Below, piece by piece: positions 23,291 through 34,464 of a stretch of DNA of 64,000 nt. Origin of the DNA: Maea johnstoni. Lineage: Eukaryota; Annelida; Polychaeta; Spionida; Magelonidae. Positions within the stretch are counted from its first letter, which is position 1, and every line of letters starts with the position of its first letter. Both the position numbers and the translations under genes were made by a program. Under the pieces are notes generated by a model, which searched no databases, had not been told where the DNA came from, and saw nothing but the letters and a program-made list of their open reading frames with translations. The DNA lies in assembly GCA_963942565.1 (NCBI GenBank), contig OZ012699.1:26471371-26535370 (forward strand), written 5' to 3'.

Positions 23291-23599
23291 TTCGTTCAAA
23301 TGAACTTCGAAACTGACCAATCCAGTGGAACTTTTTTCAAGGTATGCCAATCATAAACACTTCTTTGCAGAAGGGCTGCACAAGCTATTATATGCCAGAA
23401 ATATCTAAAAATGAAATAGCCATTTTAAAATCCAATCGTGGTAAGAAATTGATAAGAATTGATAGTTTGCATGAGGATGTACAGTAGCTGGAATTTCTCA
23501 CGTACTACAGACCAAGCTGCTATGGACTCTTCTACAAAGACAATCTTCATGAGGTGCATGAAGGCCCTCAATATGATAGTTTTTTTCTAGGATGTTCCT

Positions 23600-24260
23600 G
23601 AATTTGTACAATTCAATACAATAAAAGTTTATTTTCATGTTAATTTATCATATTTTTGATGCCCACATGGATAGAAAATATGGTTTAAAGGGGAACTTGG
23701 GGAAGAACAAATCATAGGTTTATATGAAAGTTCATAAACATAGCTCAACATCTGTCATAAACAGGGAAGCCCTAGAGCCCCACACAAAGAGAAATCTAAA
23801 ATTGCAATTAGAGAATAGCACCTTCTCTGAGCCAAGGGCGCCGCCATTGTGAATCCGAGTCATCACCCCCTGCTGTGGTCAGTGTTATTGGGTAGCAAAG
23901 GAGCTTAGTGGTGCATGAGATAGGCACAGAGCTAGGGCCGGAAGTGATCTCTGCCACCTAATTGAAAAACATGGCCGCAGCCAGTGGCTTCCAGGGGCTG
24001 GGCAGGATGATGGCAATATGCAAAAAATCTCCCCTCATGGGATCACTGAGAGAAAAAGAAGTTCTTGAAGTGTATTATTTTCATATAAGCTGGTATGTAT
24101 GTGAGCCTTTAGGGCCCCTATAAAAAATGTGCCCCAGGGGGCGGGGATTATTGACAAAAAAATGTGCCGCAGGGGGCAGGGACTATGCAAAATAGTGCAG
24201 AAGGTCGGTGCACTATCCCCGCCCCATCCCGGCCCCCTCTCCCGGGGATTCAATTGACTG
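23600..24260 (+). repeat. Diverged direct copy of 9910-10130, with about 420 bp of extra sequence
   Basis: ACAATAAAAGTTTATTTTCA, GGATAGAAAATATGG and GGGACTATGCAAAATAG match 9920-10070 in the same order. Between them about 420 bp (23690-24110) of unrelated sequence is inserted. Its ends (TTTAAAGGGGAA at left, GGGGCCCCTATAAA-like at right) hint at a short inverted repeat, but too weakly to call an element. Confidence 0.6.
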
Positions 24261-24437
24261 GTGCATTACAATTCTGTTGAAACTTTCAGGGTAAATACAT
24301 AACAAGCATTGATGTGTAAAGTTGTAAATGGCCATGACCTTGAAAGTTGTGTGTCTGTAGTCAAATATACTTCTGAAATAAATTATGCATGAGACTCAGA
24401 ATAGAAAACAGTGATTGTCTGGTGTGCGTATAGCGGA

Positions 24438-24461
24438 GGGGGGGGGGGGGGGGGGGGGGGG
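24438..24461. repeat. Poly-G run of about 24 bases
   Basis: An uninterrupted G run, able in principle to form a quadruplex. Its length may be unreliable in the assembly. Confidence 0.9.
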
Positions 24462-26827
24462 CCGTTGAATTTTTTTTGGAAATTGTTGAGTTTCAACCCA
24501 GGCCCCCCCCTGCCGATAATTTCTGAAGACTCCCTTAGTCCTGAGATGAGGGGATGTATTTCTTTGCTTAGTCTTAGAAATATAATTCGTTCGTGTACCG
24601 AGTTGAAGTTAGTCGATTTTTCACGAAATACTCTACCTTCAGTTAAACATTTGACTCAATGCCACTCCAAAACCGATGTTGCTTTTTCTATTGTGTTGAA
24701 TTGCCACTGAGATTGGTTCATCATCTGCAAGTATACGACTCGATAGTTCGGCTGAGATAAAAATGGCGTCATAAGCCTGGGGTTGGATCAGATGCGGTTA
24801 GAGAGAGCAAAGACTCCGAGGCTCCAGCCAATAGAAATACAGAGCGAGTCATGAGTCACTAGACTGGTGGCGACCCCTACATTGCCCTGTGATCGAGAGG
24901 AGTGTGGGGCTGTGGTTGGCTTGTCGGATCATCACCGAAAGGCCGCTAAACCGATACCCCAGGGGCGGATACAGGCCTGAATTTGACTGGTGCCAAAACT
25001 GAGAATGGCCACTGGGCACCCTAGGTGCTCGGGACTAGTGGCCGGGGGTCTGGGGTCAAGGGTTTTCAACGCTCTGAGATATATTCTCAGCAACTTGCGG
25101 CACTTAAAATATAAATAATATTGACTTACTTTTCTAAAAATTTCATTTTATTTCTAGTATTTCTTATCCATATACTGAACCACTCATTACTACTGATCTT
25201 TTGGACTGGATTTCATAATAAAAGGCTAATTTATGGGTAAAATAATTCTTTATTTCTGAAACTGTAGTGATTGCTAACATGCACTTCACATGCACTATCC
25301 ACATAGGGCGGGGATAGTGAATACCTCCAAAACCCTCCTTAATATTTATCCCAATTACTTGATTTTGATTAGCATAATCGGCCATTAAACAGTGGGCAAA
25401 CAAATAAATTTAGAACTTGTCATTGTCCAAATCACCACAATAAAAGTATATTTTCAAATTCATTTTTCATTTCTTTAATGCCCAAATGGCTAGAAAATAT
25501 GGTTCACAAAATGTAGCCCAGGGGTGGGGATAAATGACAAAAAAATGTGCCCTAGGGGTTGGGACTATGCAAAATAGGGCAGAAGGTCAGAACACTATCG
25601 CCCCCCCCCCCCCCACCGGATTGAATTAACTAATGCATTTACCTAGTTAATCCCCTGAATACACTCCATCCAAAACTGGCAAAAGAGCAACTGGATACCA
25701 ATATATGTCGACCAGTATAATCTACCTTTAATGCTACAATACTACCTCCTAATATTGTTCATGATTTCCTAAAATCTGATCCTTGGAATGTTTATACTTG
25801 TATGCCAAGTTCCCAAAGTCGTCTTCTACTTTAAAGTGAAGAGATGACTTCAGTTGTCCAGCTGCGGCATGACTGGTAACACTCCAACCATGGTTGCTTG
25901 GTAGCGCTCCTGGCGGCGAGTATAATCACGTGTTTGCCAGGGATTGATAATCATCTCCACAGGGAATTACTATCTCCCCCGGCCGATGTCTGCCATCTTA
26001 TCAATATTCCCCATGGAGACTCATTGTGAATTGTGTCTGGCGGCCGGTCGAGAGAACAATGCTGAGTTGACTGCCTCCTCTTCCTAAATCCACCCGTCCC
26101 AAGTTTTTTTAAGGAAATCTATCGGGGGCAAGATGCCCTTTAACTGCCTGTCTAAGTGGTGGAATGAACAGGCAGGGATCAGCTCGGGGATTTGACTGGT
26201 GCCAAACATCCACTTTTTGAATTGAGCGGTGACTTGTCATCGGAATCACCGGTGTGGATCCGCCGGTGTACCCTGACGTTTTTGCAAAGATTTCGTTTTT
26301 TCCAAGAATATGAAAAAATTGCCCCTAAAAGATTGTTATAAATTGTTATAATTAACCAGTTGACCAGCAATGCAAAGTTTGAGTATTGCAAGTGTACATA
26401 TCATCCCCACTTGGAAAATGTCATACCCACCCCTAAAATGTCGGAGGTGCCCGCAATTTAAGTGCAGACAAGCTGATCTGAGCTGCAGGGGGTATAAGGT
26501 GTTCAGAAAATACTTCTCTCAAATTCCCGACGAGGGGGGGATGTTTTACCTGCAGCTCATCGACTATAATCAAAAAGCACTAGATTGAATTTGCTGCGAA
26601 ATTCCGTTTGGCTTGTACGGAATCCAATGCCACTTACACATATATGCGTTTGTATTGTATAACCTAAGCTACCATTTATGGTGAATAAATGAAGGTTTAG
26701 AGGCACATCGGCACACAAAACTCATTTAGTGTCATAATGTTTTCCCCAAAGGTGGTCCTTTGTCATTATTGAAGGACAATGACAAAGCATATTAATTCTA
26801 GGTGACAGAAGAAAAAGAAGTAGAGAA

Positions 26828-26878
26828 GGCATCCTGGCCGGACCGAGGGCCGAAGGCCCGAGGTCTGGTCAGTATGCC
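26828..26878. other. 51-bp GC-rich hairpin, copy B
   Basis: Identical counterpart of the hairpin at 11321-11371. Confidence 0.7.
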
Positions 26879-29621
26879 TGAAGGCGCACATTTAATACAC
26901 ATACTGCCCTGGTGAACAGTTATTAAGGTTTTTATTATTGCCTCCCTGCATAAGACGTTTCTTGTAGTCTAACTAATAGCATCGTATGATACATAGTGTG
27001 CAGACCAACAATAAGAACTAAATCGGGCAATGTTTTCCTTCACCTTGGTATTTACGGGGGTGCATACGCTTGTTATCAAAAAAAAAATTCCAGTAAAAAA
27101 ACACCCCTTCTTTTATCAAAACACTGAAATTGGATGAACGGGAACACGTATTTTAACTTAAGATTTTATAATCCTCTGCCTGTTTAGCGGCATCAGGCTC
27201 GGAAGCTAAGTCACTTCGGGAGTCACTCGGCGTCAGAGCTATGGATATTTCGTGGATTGTAAGGGGATTTTCAACCCCCATACGCCGTACGTGGGTACAA
27301 AAAAGTACCGTTCTGTTACATATCGCAGACATGCGGAGGTCTTACAACTGATTGCAACCAAGAATTTTCGCTATTGTTCTGCTAGTCAGTTCATTCATTT
27401 CACCAATAGATTAATAGACCAGTCCCTGACAACAAAGTTTCAAGTTCTATGCTTGACCAATCACTTCCACTATAAGTTTGTTCATTCTGAGGTTAGGAAG
27501 TGAGCACTAGTCAATACAGGTTTAAATCAAAAAAGAAAAATGAAATGCCAAAAATTTATTTAAAAAAAATAATTTAAAAATGGAAATAAATAAAATTGAA
27601 TACGCGCTTACGGCTGGTTTCTCGCAGACACCAGGCCGTATCCCTTTTTTACAAGGAGGATAACGAATTTATCATCAGCTTTCCCTTACTTACTTTGAAT
27701 TTCAATAATGACAAGGAAATTAGATATTTTTTTTATTCATTTATTATTGTTTTTGTTTTAATTCTTTTTTTAATTTTTCTTTTTTTAAATTGATTTTTTT
27801 ATTTAATTTTTTTTCATTTAATTATTTTTTAAATTTCTTTTTAACTATTAATTTTTTTTTATTAAATTATTATTATTATCATGCTTTAAATATTATTTTT
27901 ATTTTGTGTCTTCTCATATAAAAAACGAGGCTGTGACCTGTAAACTTGATGTCAAACCCATAGTAACCATGGCGAAGGGGGATAAAACATTTTTTCGGAT
28001 CCTAACATTGACAATTAATGAAAAGCAATGCAATACAGTCCAGTGCACCATAGACATTGACCAAACAGCTGTTAGTATCAGAGTTGAGCTGATGATAATA
28101 CATATTACCCTGCTCTTAGCACATGTAATTATGTGCATAAGCAGTTCTCAATTCAGATAAAAGAGTTATATATGAGAATAGACAGATTTGGATTTCCGAT
28201 ACGGAATTGCATATCTTATAAAAGGTAAGAGACAGATGACTTTCCAGTTAATCTCATGTCAAATATGTTGAACACAAGTAATGCAATTGATTAATGTTAT
28301 AGCCGTTAATAAATAAACCTTTAGGTGGTGATGTCAGATACTTTTTTCTTTTCACATAAGAAGGTGTAACTCATTTAAAGTAGGGAGATGACATGAAATG
28401 AAAAACAATCGAGATCATACGAGATTTGTTGCTTATAGTTAATATGTTGTTCTTCAAATAAATCATGAGTTTTCCAACTCCAAATATGAAAAACAAAGTT
28501 AAATATAGATAAATAAAGAGCACTGCCAAAGGTATCACTGAATAATAGCATTTAGCAAGAATTGGCAACATGATGCTATACATTTCATTTTTTTGTTTTC
28601 TCAGTCACAGGGTGTTTGTTATTTATTTCACAGTATTTTCATAGAAGAATATAATCATATATGACTATCCATGCAGAATAGATGCGATGTATAGCGCTGT
28701 ATGGTGTAATCCAAAGCAATAAGTCCATGGCTGTCGCTCAGCTTTATATAATTGCGCCAAAGATGAGTTCTAAATACATGCCAGTGTATAATGTATTTTA
28801 TGAGAAAACTTTTTTTATTGATAATATGATATGCCTTTATTTCTATGATGATTTCTAAATTTAAGGAATACATTTTAAAGGTTTGTAAAGGGGTTAATTT
28901 GATGTTATGACAGTTTTTCAAGGGTTTGTTAACATATATAACCAATGTAGCTATTTTGGGATGGCTTTGTATTATTTTAGGTCATTGGTCACAATGTGGC
29001 AACATCAGAAGTTTTGAGGCAAATACAAAAGACAACTGGAGCACAATGGTCCAGCCGTGGGTATTAGACTGGAGGATTTTAAAATTTCTATAAAATTGAG
29101 CGTGAGAAGTATTGTTATCAGTACCATTATTACGTGATATAGGTATTCCTATGCTATCATGTGAAGTCGAAATACAAATGTTCCCACTCGGACCTCAACA
29201 TGTGCTTAGGAAAAAACTAGGTTACCCTACTGGTGTATTCTATGCAAGGAACACAGTTTTTTGTTATGGCTATTGAAAGATCTTATTGGTTGTTCTTTGA
29301 TTTCTAAGTTCAAGTACAATGACCCAGGAATAGAAGTGAAAACCAGTTTGATAGCGAAAATTCTTGGTTGCAATCAACTGTAAAAAAGACCTTCTTCCGC
29401 AAAATAAGTAACGCGGTTGCGGCCCCTCTCTGAACCTGACAGCCCTCCCCGGGATTTAACGGTGCTTTTTAACAGCTTAGGTCATATTGCGACCAGACAC
29501 AGAAACCTAGCACTGGGGAGAATTTCCCTTCTCTTTACGAATATTTCCAAGGGATCTTTCAGTTGCAGAAGCACCACATACAGCCCTCCACAATGCCGCC
29601 CATTTATATAGCAACCAGGCA

Positions 29622-29710
29622 AAACAGCTAAATGTGGTGCTGCAAACACAAACCTGCAATCTCACACTTGGGAACCAGGCATCGTAACCACTAGGTCACA
29701 GCTGATCCCT
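29622..29710 (-). mobile_element. Candidate tRNA-derived SINE head, copy B
   Basis: Counterpart of 14115-14203 with the same A-box-like and decayed B-box-like sequences on the minus strand. It was duplicated with the amplicon rather than inserted separately. Confidence 0.4.
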
Positions 29711-30501
29711 TCACACATGTATTTCGTGGTAGAAAATGGAATTTGAATTTCTAATTTTTCTTCACATTTTCTACCATATTACGGCTTCCTAGGAAAATCA
29801 GTCGACCCCCCCCCCCTCATACCCATGGGGATACTTTCATAGGCTATAAGAAACAATTCTTAATTTTGGCTAGATGAACCGGAATTTTAGTATAGATGTG
29901 CAGTAGCCTTACATTGGGTGAGAATACATTATCTTGGAAATTCCTCTCCAGAGTCGAGTGTTAAAATTTCTGAAAATATTCATTCCCCCAGGGAGTCTTT
30001 CTTAGATTTTTTAGTTTTTACCATGCCATGTGTGCGAGATAATTAAATTAATCTAAAGAAGAATGTTGCTCAGCAATCTAACAAACAACATAAATAGTCT
30101 TAGAATTGGGCATTAGGCTGTCAGAATGTCCTAAGGCACAGCCCCTCAATCCTGGAGCACAGGATTTTTAGAGCGACAAATGCTTCACAAAATGTTTATC
30201 AGTTGGTACAATATTATTAGCCTTCTATCCATAATTGAGACCTCTATTGATCAATAGAGATCACTATTAAAATGATGATGTTAAATAGTTTAAAGAAACA
30301 TGCATAAAATTGCACATTTGGGAATATATAAAAGACTCTACTAGGCATTCTGTATGATAAATGGCTGAGTTAAACAGTGCTTGGTGAATTTGGCCTGTCG
30401 CACGATTTGAAGCCTCTGTCGCTCGCTGGTGCGACAATGCAACAGTTGGACACCCCTGTTCTTAGTTGGGCAAGATGGGTGGCTTCTACCTCTCCATCCA
30501 C

Positions 30502-30656
30502 AGTGGCTGAACATCTCTAGATTCCACCGTCACCTGTCTCAAATGAGTCTGGATAAACTTCTACGAAAGGTTTTTAAATGGGCTCAAAAACCAAATATCA
30601 GTTGGTCCCTTAAGGTAGCTAAACAATATGATATCCGTGGCCTTCCTAGGGCATAA
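30502..30656 (+). mobile_element. LINE ORF2 relic, copy B
   Basis: Counterpart of 15137-15291, with the same frame and the same stop after GLPRA. Confidence 0.35.
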
Positions 30657-31033
30657 TGATATTAATGGTAGTTGATTTTTCAGAAATTGGTCAAGAACTA
30701 CGCTACCTACTAACTACCTACTGAGTGCAAAACTAAGTGGCATACAACCTTAAACGGTGAAAATATCTATAAACTAAGGACTAACCAGTTAAATAAGAGA
30801 TTTTCTATCACAACTATGCCTAGAGCACAGGTATTTGTATCCGTATAATGATCCGAAAATTGGTAAAAATTGTTACTATAAAAACCAAATGATTATGGGG
30901 ACTTAGGCCACCCTCTTTTGAAGCCTGATACGAAATTTCAGGTTTATCCAAGCACTGCAAAGCGAGAAAAAAAGACTTTAAAGTATATTGTCATGACTTG
31001 TCTAATATATATAACACAAGGTGGACAACGAGA

Positions 31034-31522
31034 TCATGTCAAAACGTAAACAAACCATCTAAAATTACTTGCGGCTCAGAACTGTCTGGGAAACAAACAC
31101 AATTTTTGTATCATGTGTGTTTCTTGACCTATTTAGAAGAAACACTCTGGTGGAAATTTTGCTAATCCACATATTTAGCCTCAAAATTGCTCATTATTCG
31201 CCAAAGACGTCCTCCATGTAATCGCTCGAAATGGAAGTTGAAATAGCAGATATATTGAAGTCATGTGACACTCCACCCCTGTTTTGATTGGCCCTTGCTT
31301 CAATATATCTGCTATTTCAACTTCCGTTACGAGCGATTACATGAAGGACGTCTTTGGCGAATAATGAGCAATTTTGAGGCTAAATATGTGGATTAGCAAA
31401 ATTTCCACCAGTTTTTCTTCTAAATAGGTCAAGAAACACACATGATACAAAAATTGTGTTTGTTTCCCTGACAGTTCTGAGCCGCGAGTAATTTTAGGTG
31501 GTTTGTTTACGTTTTGACATGA
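31034..31522. mobile_element. 489-bp foldback element, copy B
   Basis: Counterpart of 15669-16157 at a 15,365-bp offset, with the same 37-bp loop and a handful of substitutions. Confidence 0.88.
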
Positions 31523-31531
31523 CTTTCAATA

Positions 31532-31683
31532 CAGGTAACTCTGCTTAATCCGGTCTGATGTGGACCCTAAATTTCTGTGCAGATTAGGCAAAATCTGGAT
31601 AATGCGTATAGGAATTATATGTATAGGAAGGGACTGGGACCCTCCAATCCAGATTACACGTCTGGATTATGCAAAGTTGCCTG
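31532..31683. mobile_element. pogo/Tigger-like MITE, copy B
   Basis: Counterpart of 16167-16318 with the same inverted ends and TA flanks. Confidence 0.82.
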
Positions 31684-32843
31684 TATTTCAAATGATACAG
31701 ATAAATTGATGTTCATAATGTCCAACCGTGATATAACGTTTAGTGACAAAATTTGCTGCAAAATGTTTGATATCAAAACTGATGTACCAAGCACAGAGAG
31801 ATTTTAAATTTCTGGTTTCTGTGATCTTATATTTTTTTCTTTTTAAATCTTTGATATCTTTTATCCGTAACATCACATGCTTTGATTAAATATCAAAAAA
31901 CGCACCAAAAAGTACAACAAAACTTATCTTCCATAACTTCGATTTTTTTCTAAAACATCAAGAAAAAACAACATATTAAACTAATGTTTAACTATGAGCA
32001 TCTCAAATACAGATTAAGAGAGGAGATAAGCAATTTGAATAAGATGGGTATTGTTAATGGAATATTATGAGGACCAGTAATAATTCTACATTATAATGGA
32101 AGAAACAAGATAAAACAAAAATGTTCATCAATACACAGAGAGTTCATATCTTTATTGGCTGATGAGTATACAATGGTGTTTGACTTGTGATGAAAAGGTA
32201 CAATGCTGTCAACAACGCGATGTTTGTTTATATCATAATGTCATTTTATACCATATTCAGATAAGATAATTATCATTTAACCTGATGATACATGCTTTAT
32301 TTATATAACAGCAACAATTCAAAGCAGAGAACTATAATGCAAAGCTTAATATGGAAGTTCAAAAGTTTGAAAAACGTGGGAGTTATTTTTTAGCCAACTA
32401 ATCAATTTAGATTAATTATTCATATTAAGTTTTGATATCTATGAGGTAGTGATTACGATGTACAGAAATGGTGTAAATGTACATCTACAGAGCACAAATT
32501 TTAATTTTTGAATACAAGAGTTGTGGTTCTGCACAACTTTGAATGCATACTGAGGCGCCGAAAAGTCCTGAACACCCCAATTCTTGGAAATCTACGGCCA
32601 AAAATGGCTTAACGTGGCTAACAGCTTTCAATATGTAAAAGCTTGTTAAGATGGATAGGAAATCCTATGAACTATGCATTATGATGTTATTACTAGAGAT
32701 GTGTGACAAGTAATGGATGCAAAACTAAACTGTTATTTCCTAGTGTAAACTTTACCCAATACTTCTGAAACTTTAAGGCGTGTAAATAATGATATTGAAA
32801 TTTGATATTTCCACTACTAAAAAAAGTGAAATGTTTTAAAACG

Positions 32844-32889
32844 GTTGCCATGGCAACAAGAATTTGACAAAAACGGTTGCCATGGTAAC
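32844..32889. promoter_or_regulatory. Two tandem X-box (RFX-type) palindromes
   Basis: GTTGCCATGGCAAC at 32844-32857 is a perfect 14-bp palindrome matching the RFX X-box consensus. GTTGCCATGGTAAC follows at 32876-32889. Unit A has a single incomplete half (GTTGCCATGG at 17479) because the 39 bp covering the second half-sites are missing there. The position is about 1.6 kb beyond the stop of the zinc-finger B frame. Regulatory activity is inferred from motif match only. Confidence 0.45.
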
Positions 32890-33888
32890 AAGCGTATGTG
32901 CTCCAATTCTTTAATTTGATGATTTTTTATGATTAGTGGGTTCAACAGATACTTTTCTCAAAATTCCATACATATTGACAAAGGAATGGATTAGATAGAG
33001 ACAGAAGACCGAATAGGGTTGAAGTTTCTACTTTACGTTCAATTCAAGTGAAATGCAGAATGCAGAATGAATGAAGAAGTTGCAATGCTTAAAGCTTGTT
33101 AAGATGGATAGGAAATCCTATGAACTATGCATTATGATGTTATTACTAGTATACTCTACTGTTATAAAACTTCTATGGACACAGGGGCAAACTTGGAATA
33201 CAGACATAAATGTTGAACATTACAGCCTGCCAGGCAGGAAAAAAGTTCCAAGAGACTCGAAAAATGGTCAGCGAATAATTAGCATGCCTTATAAAGATTA
33301 TACTCATATTAAAACAAATCCAGACCCTTTTTGATGTACAAATTGAGAGAGGAAAAAAAAACCTTTGTTATCAAGAGAAATACAGGTATAGTGTACAAGG
33401 CAGGAAAAACAATATGAAAATCATGGAACATTCTTACAGTGCATTTTAAAAAGCGTCATGAACGCACTGCGGGTAAAAGGTTAGGAAACGTTGAAAGGTT
33501 GATCACCCAGCAACAATTGTGGCAATAATCCATGGCTGCTACGAGGAGCTTCAATGCTCTCTTTTGTCTTTTGTTACGCTATGTCTGATTGGAGGCTTGA
33601 GTGATGGCGCACTGAGGACTGATAGCACAAAGTGTTCAAGCGCCTGAAAATATGATCAATACACAGTCTGTGCCAATGAAAATATCATTAATATATGGTA
33701 CAGACCTATGAAAATATAATCAATATATGATCTGTGACGGTCTCATATGTTAGGGTAAGGAAACATTTACGTTTACAGGGGGAGGTTGGGAAAGTTCAGA
33801 AAGCCAGAGAATATTGTACATTCTATGGCCCCCACCATAATTTTGCCAACATCCTTCAGAGAATAGGTGAGGTTATTTAGGTCTGTGC

Positions 33889-34233
33889 TCACGTTGGGTC
33901 GATCATCAATTATAATTGATAATCGATCGGTTGCCTCTCTTTCACTGATTTATCGATTACGCAATAGGCAATTGATAATAATCGGAAAAGATGACATCTA
34001 GCAACGAAAAATGGAACTAAATGACTGGCAGGTTGATAGCTTTCTTGCTATGAAATTAAGCTCCAAAAACACTTGAGCACCAAGTTAGAGTGGGTGCTAG
34101 ATCTCTACAACCCAATTACTGAAAAAGTGTGAAAAACTGATTATGATCAATAAAAAACTGATTATGATCAAAAATCGATCGGTTGGCTGCAACTGATTAT
34201 CGATCATGAAATTGCAACAGATTCCCAAGCCTA
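33889..34233. mobile_element. hAT-like MITE, copy B
   Basis: Counterpart of 18485-18829, flanked by GTCTGTGC (33881-33888) and GACGGTGC (34234-34241). Confidence 0.75.
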
Positions 34234-34464
34234 GACGGTGCGCTTAATTGGAAAAATATGGTACTCAACTAAGATTAATGCAATCTATATTGATCGCGAA
34301 ATCTACTTAGGAACAAACCCTCCAGTTCACTACAGTTAGTCCTATTGGTAACCGATATCACAGATCCTACCTCACAGAGATATGAAAAGATGGTTTTCAA
34401 TACCAGGTGATTATTGAAGTCTGACACTGCAGTATGTTGCATACTAATTTATTTATACATCATG

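Larger units (their letters stand above)
21386..24515. other. Unit A-specific segment bounded by inverted G-rich repeats
   Basis: The left edge has several GGGGGG runs with CCTGGGTTGAAAC (21386-21495). The right edge has a poly-G run and the reverse complement GTTTCAACCCAGG (24438-24510). The interior has no gene. It holds a reversed copy of sequence seen at 41300-41730 and a diverged copy of sequence seen at 9910-10130. It could be a transposon-like insertion or an inversion product. Confidence 0.5.

Noticed and set aside
23690-24110. MITE of about 420 bp with TTTAAAGGGG-like ends
   Set aside because: The ends match over only about ten bases with mismatches, and no target duplication or empty site could be fixed.
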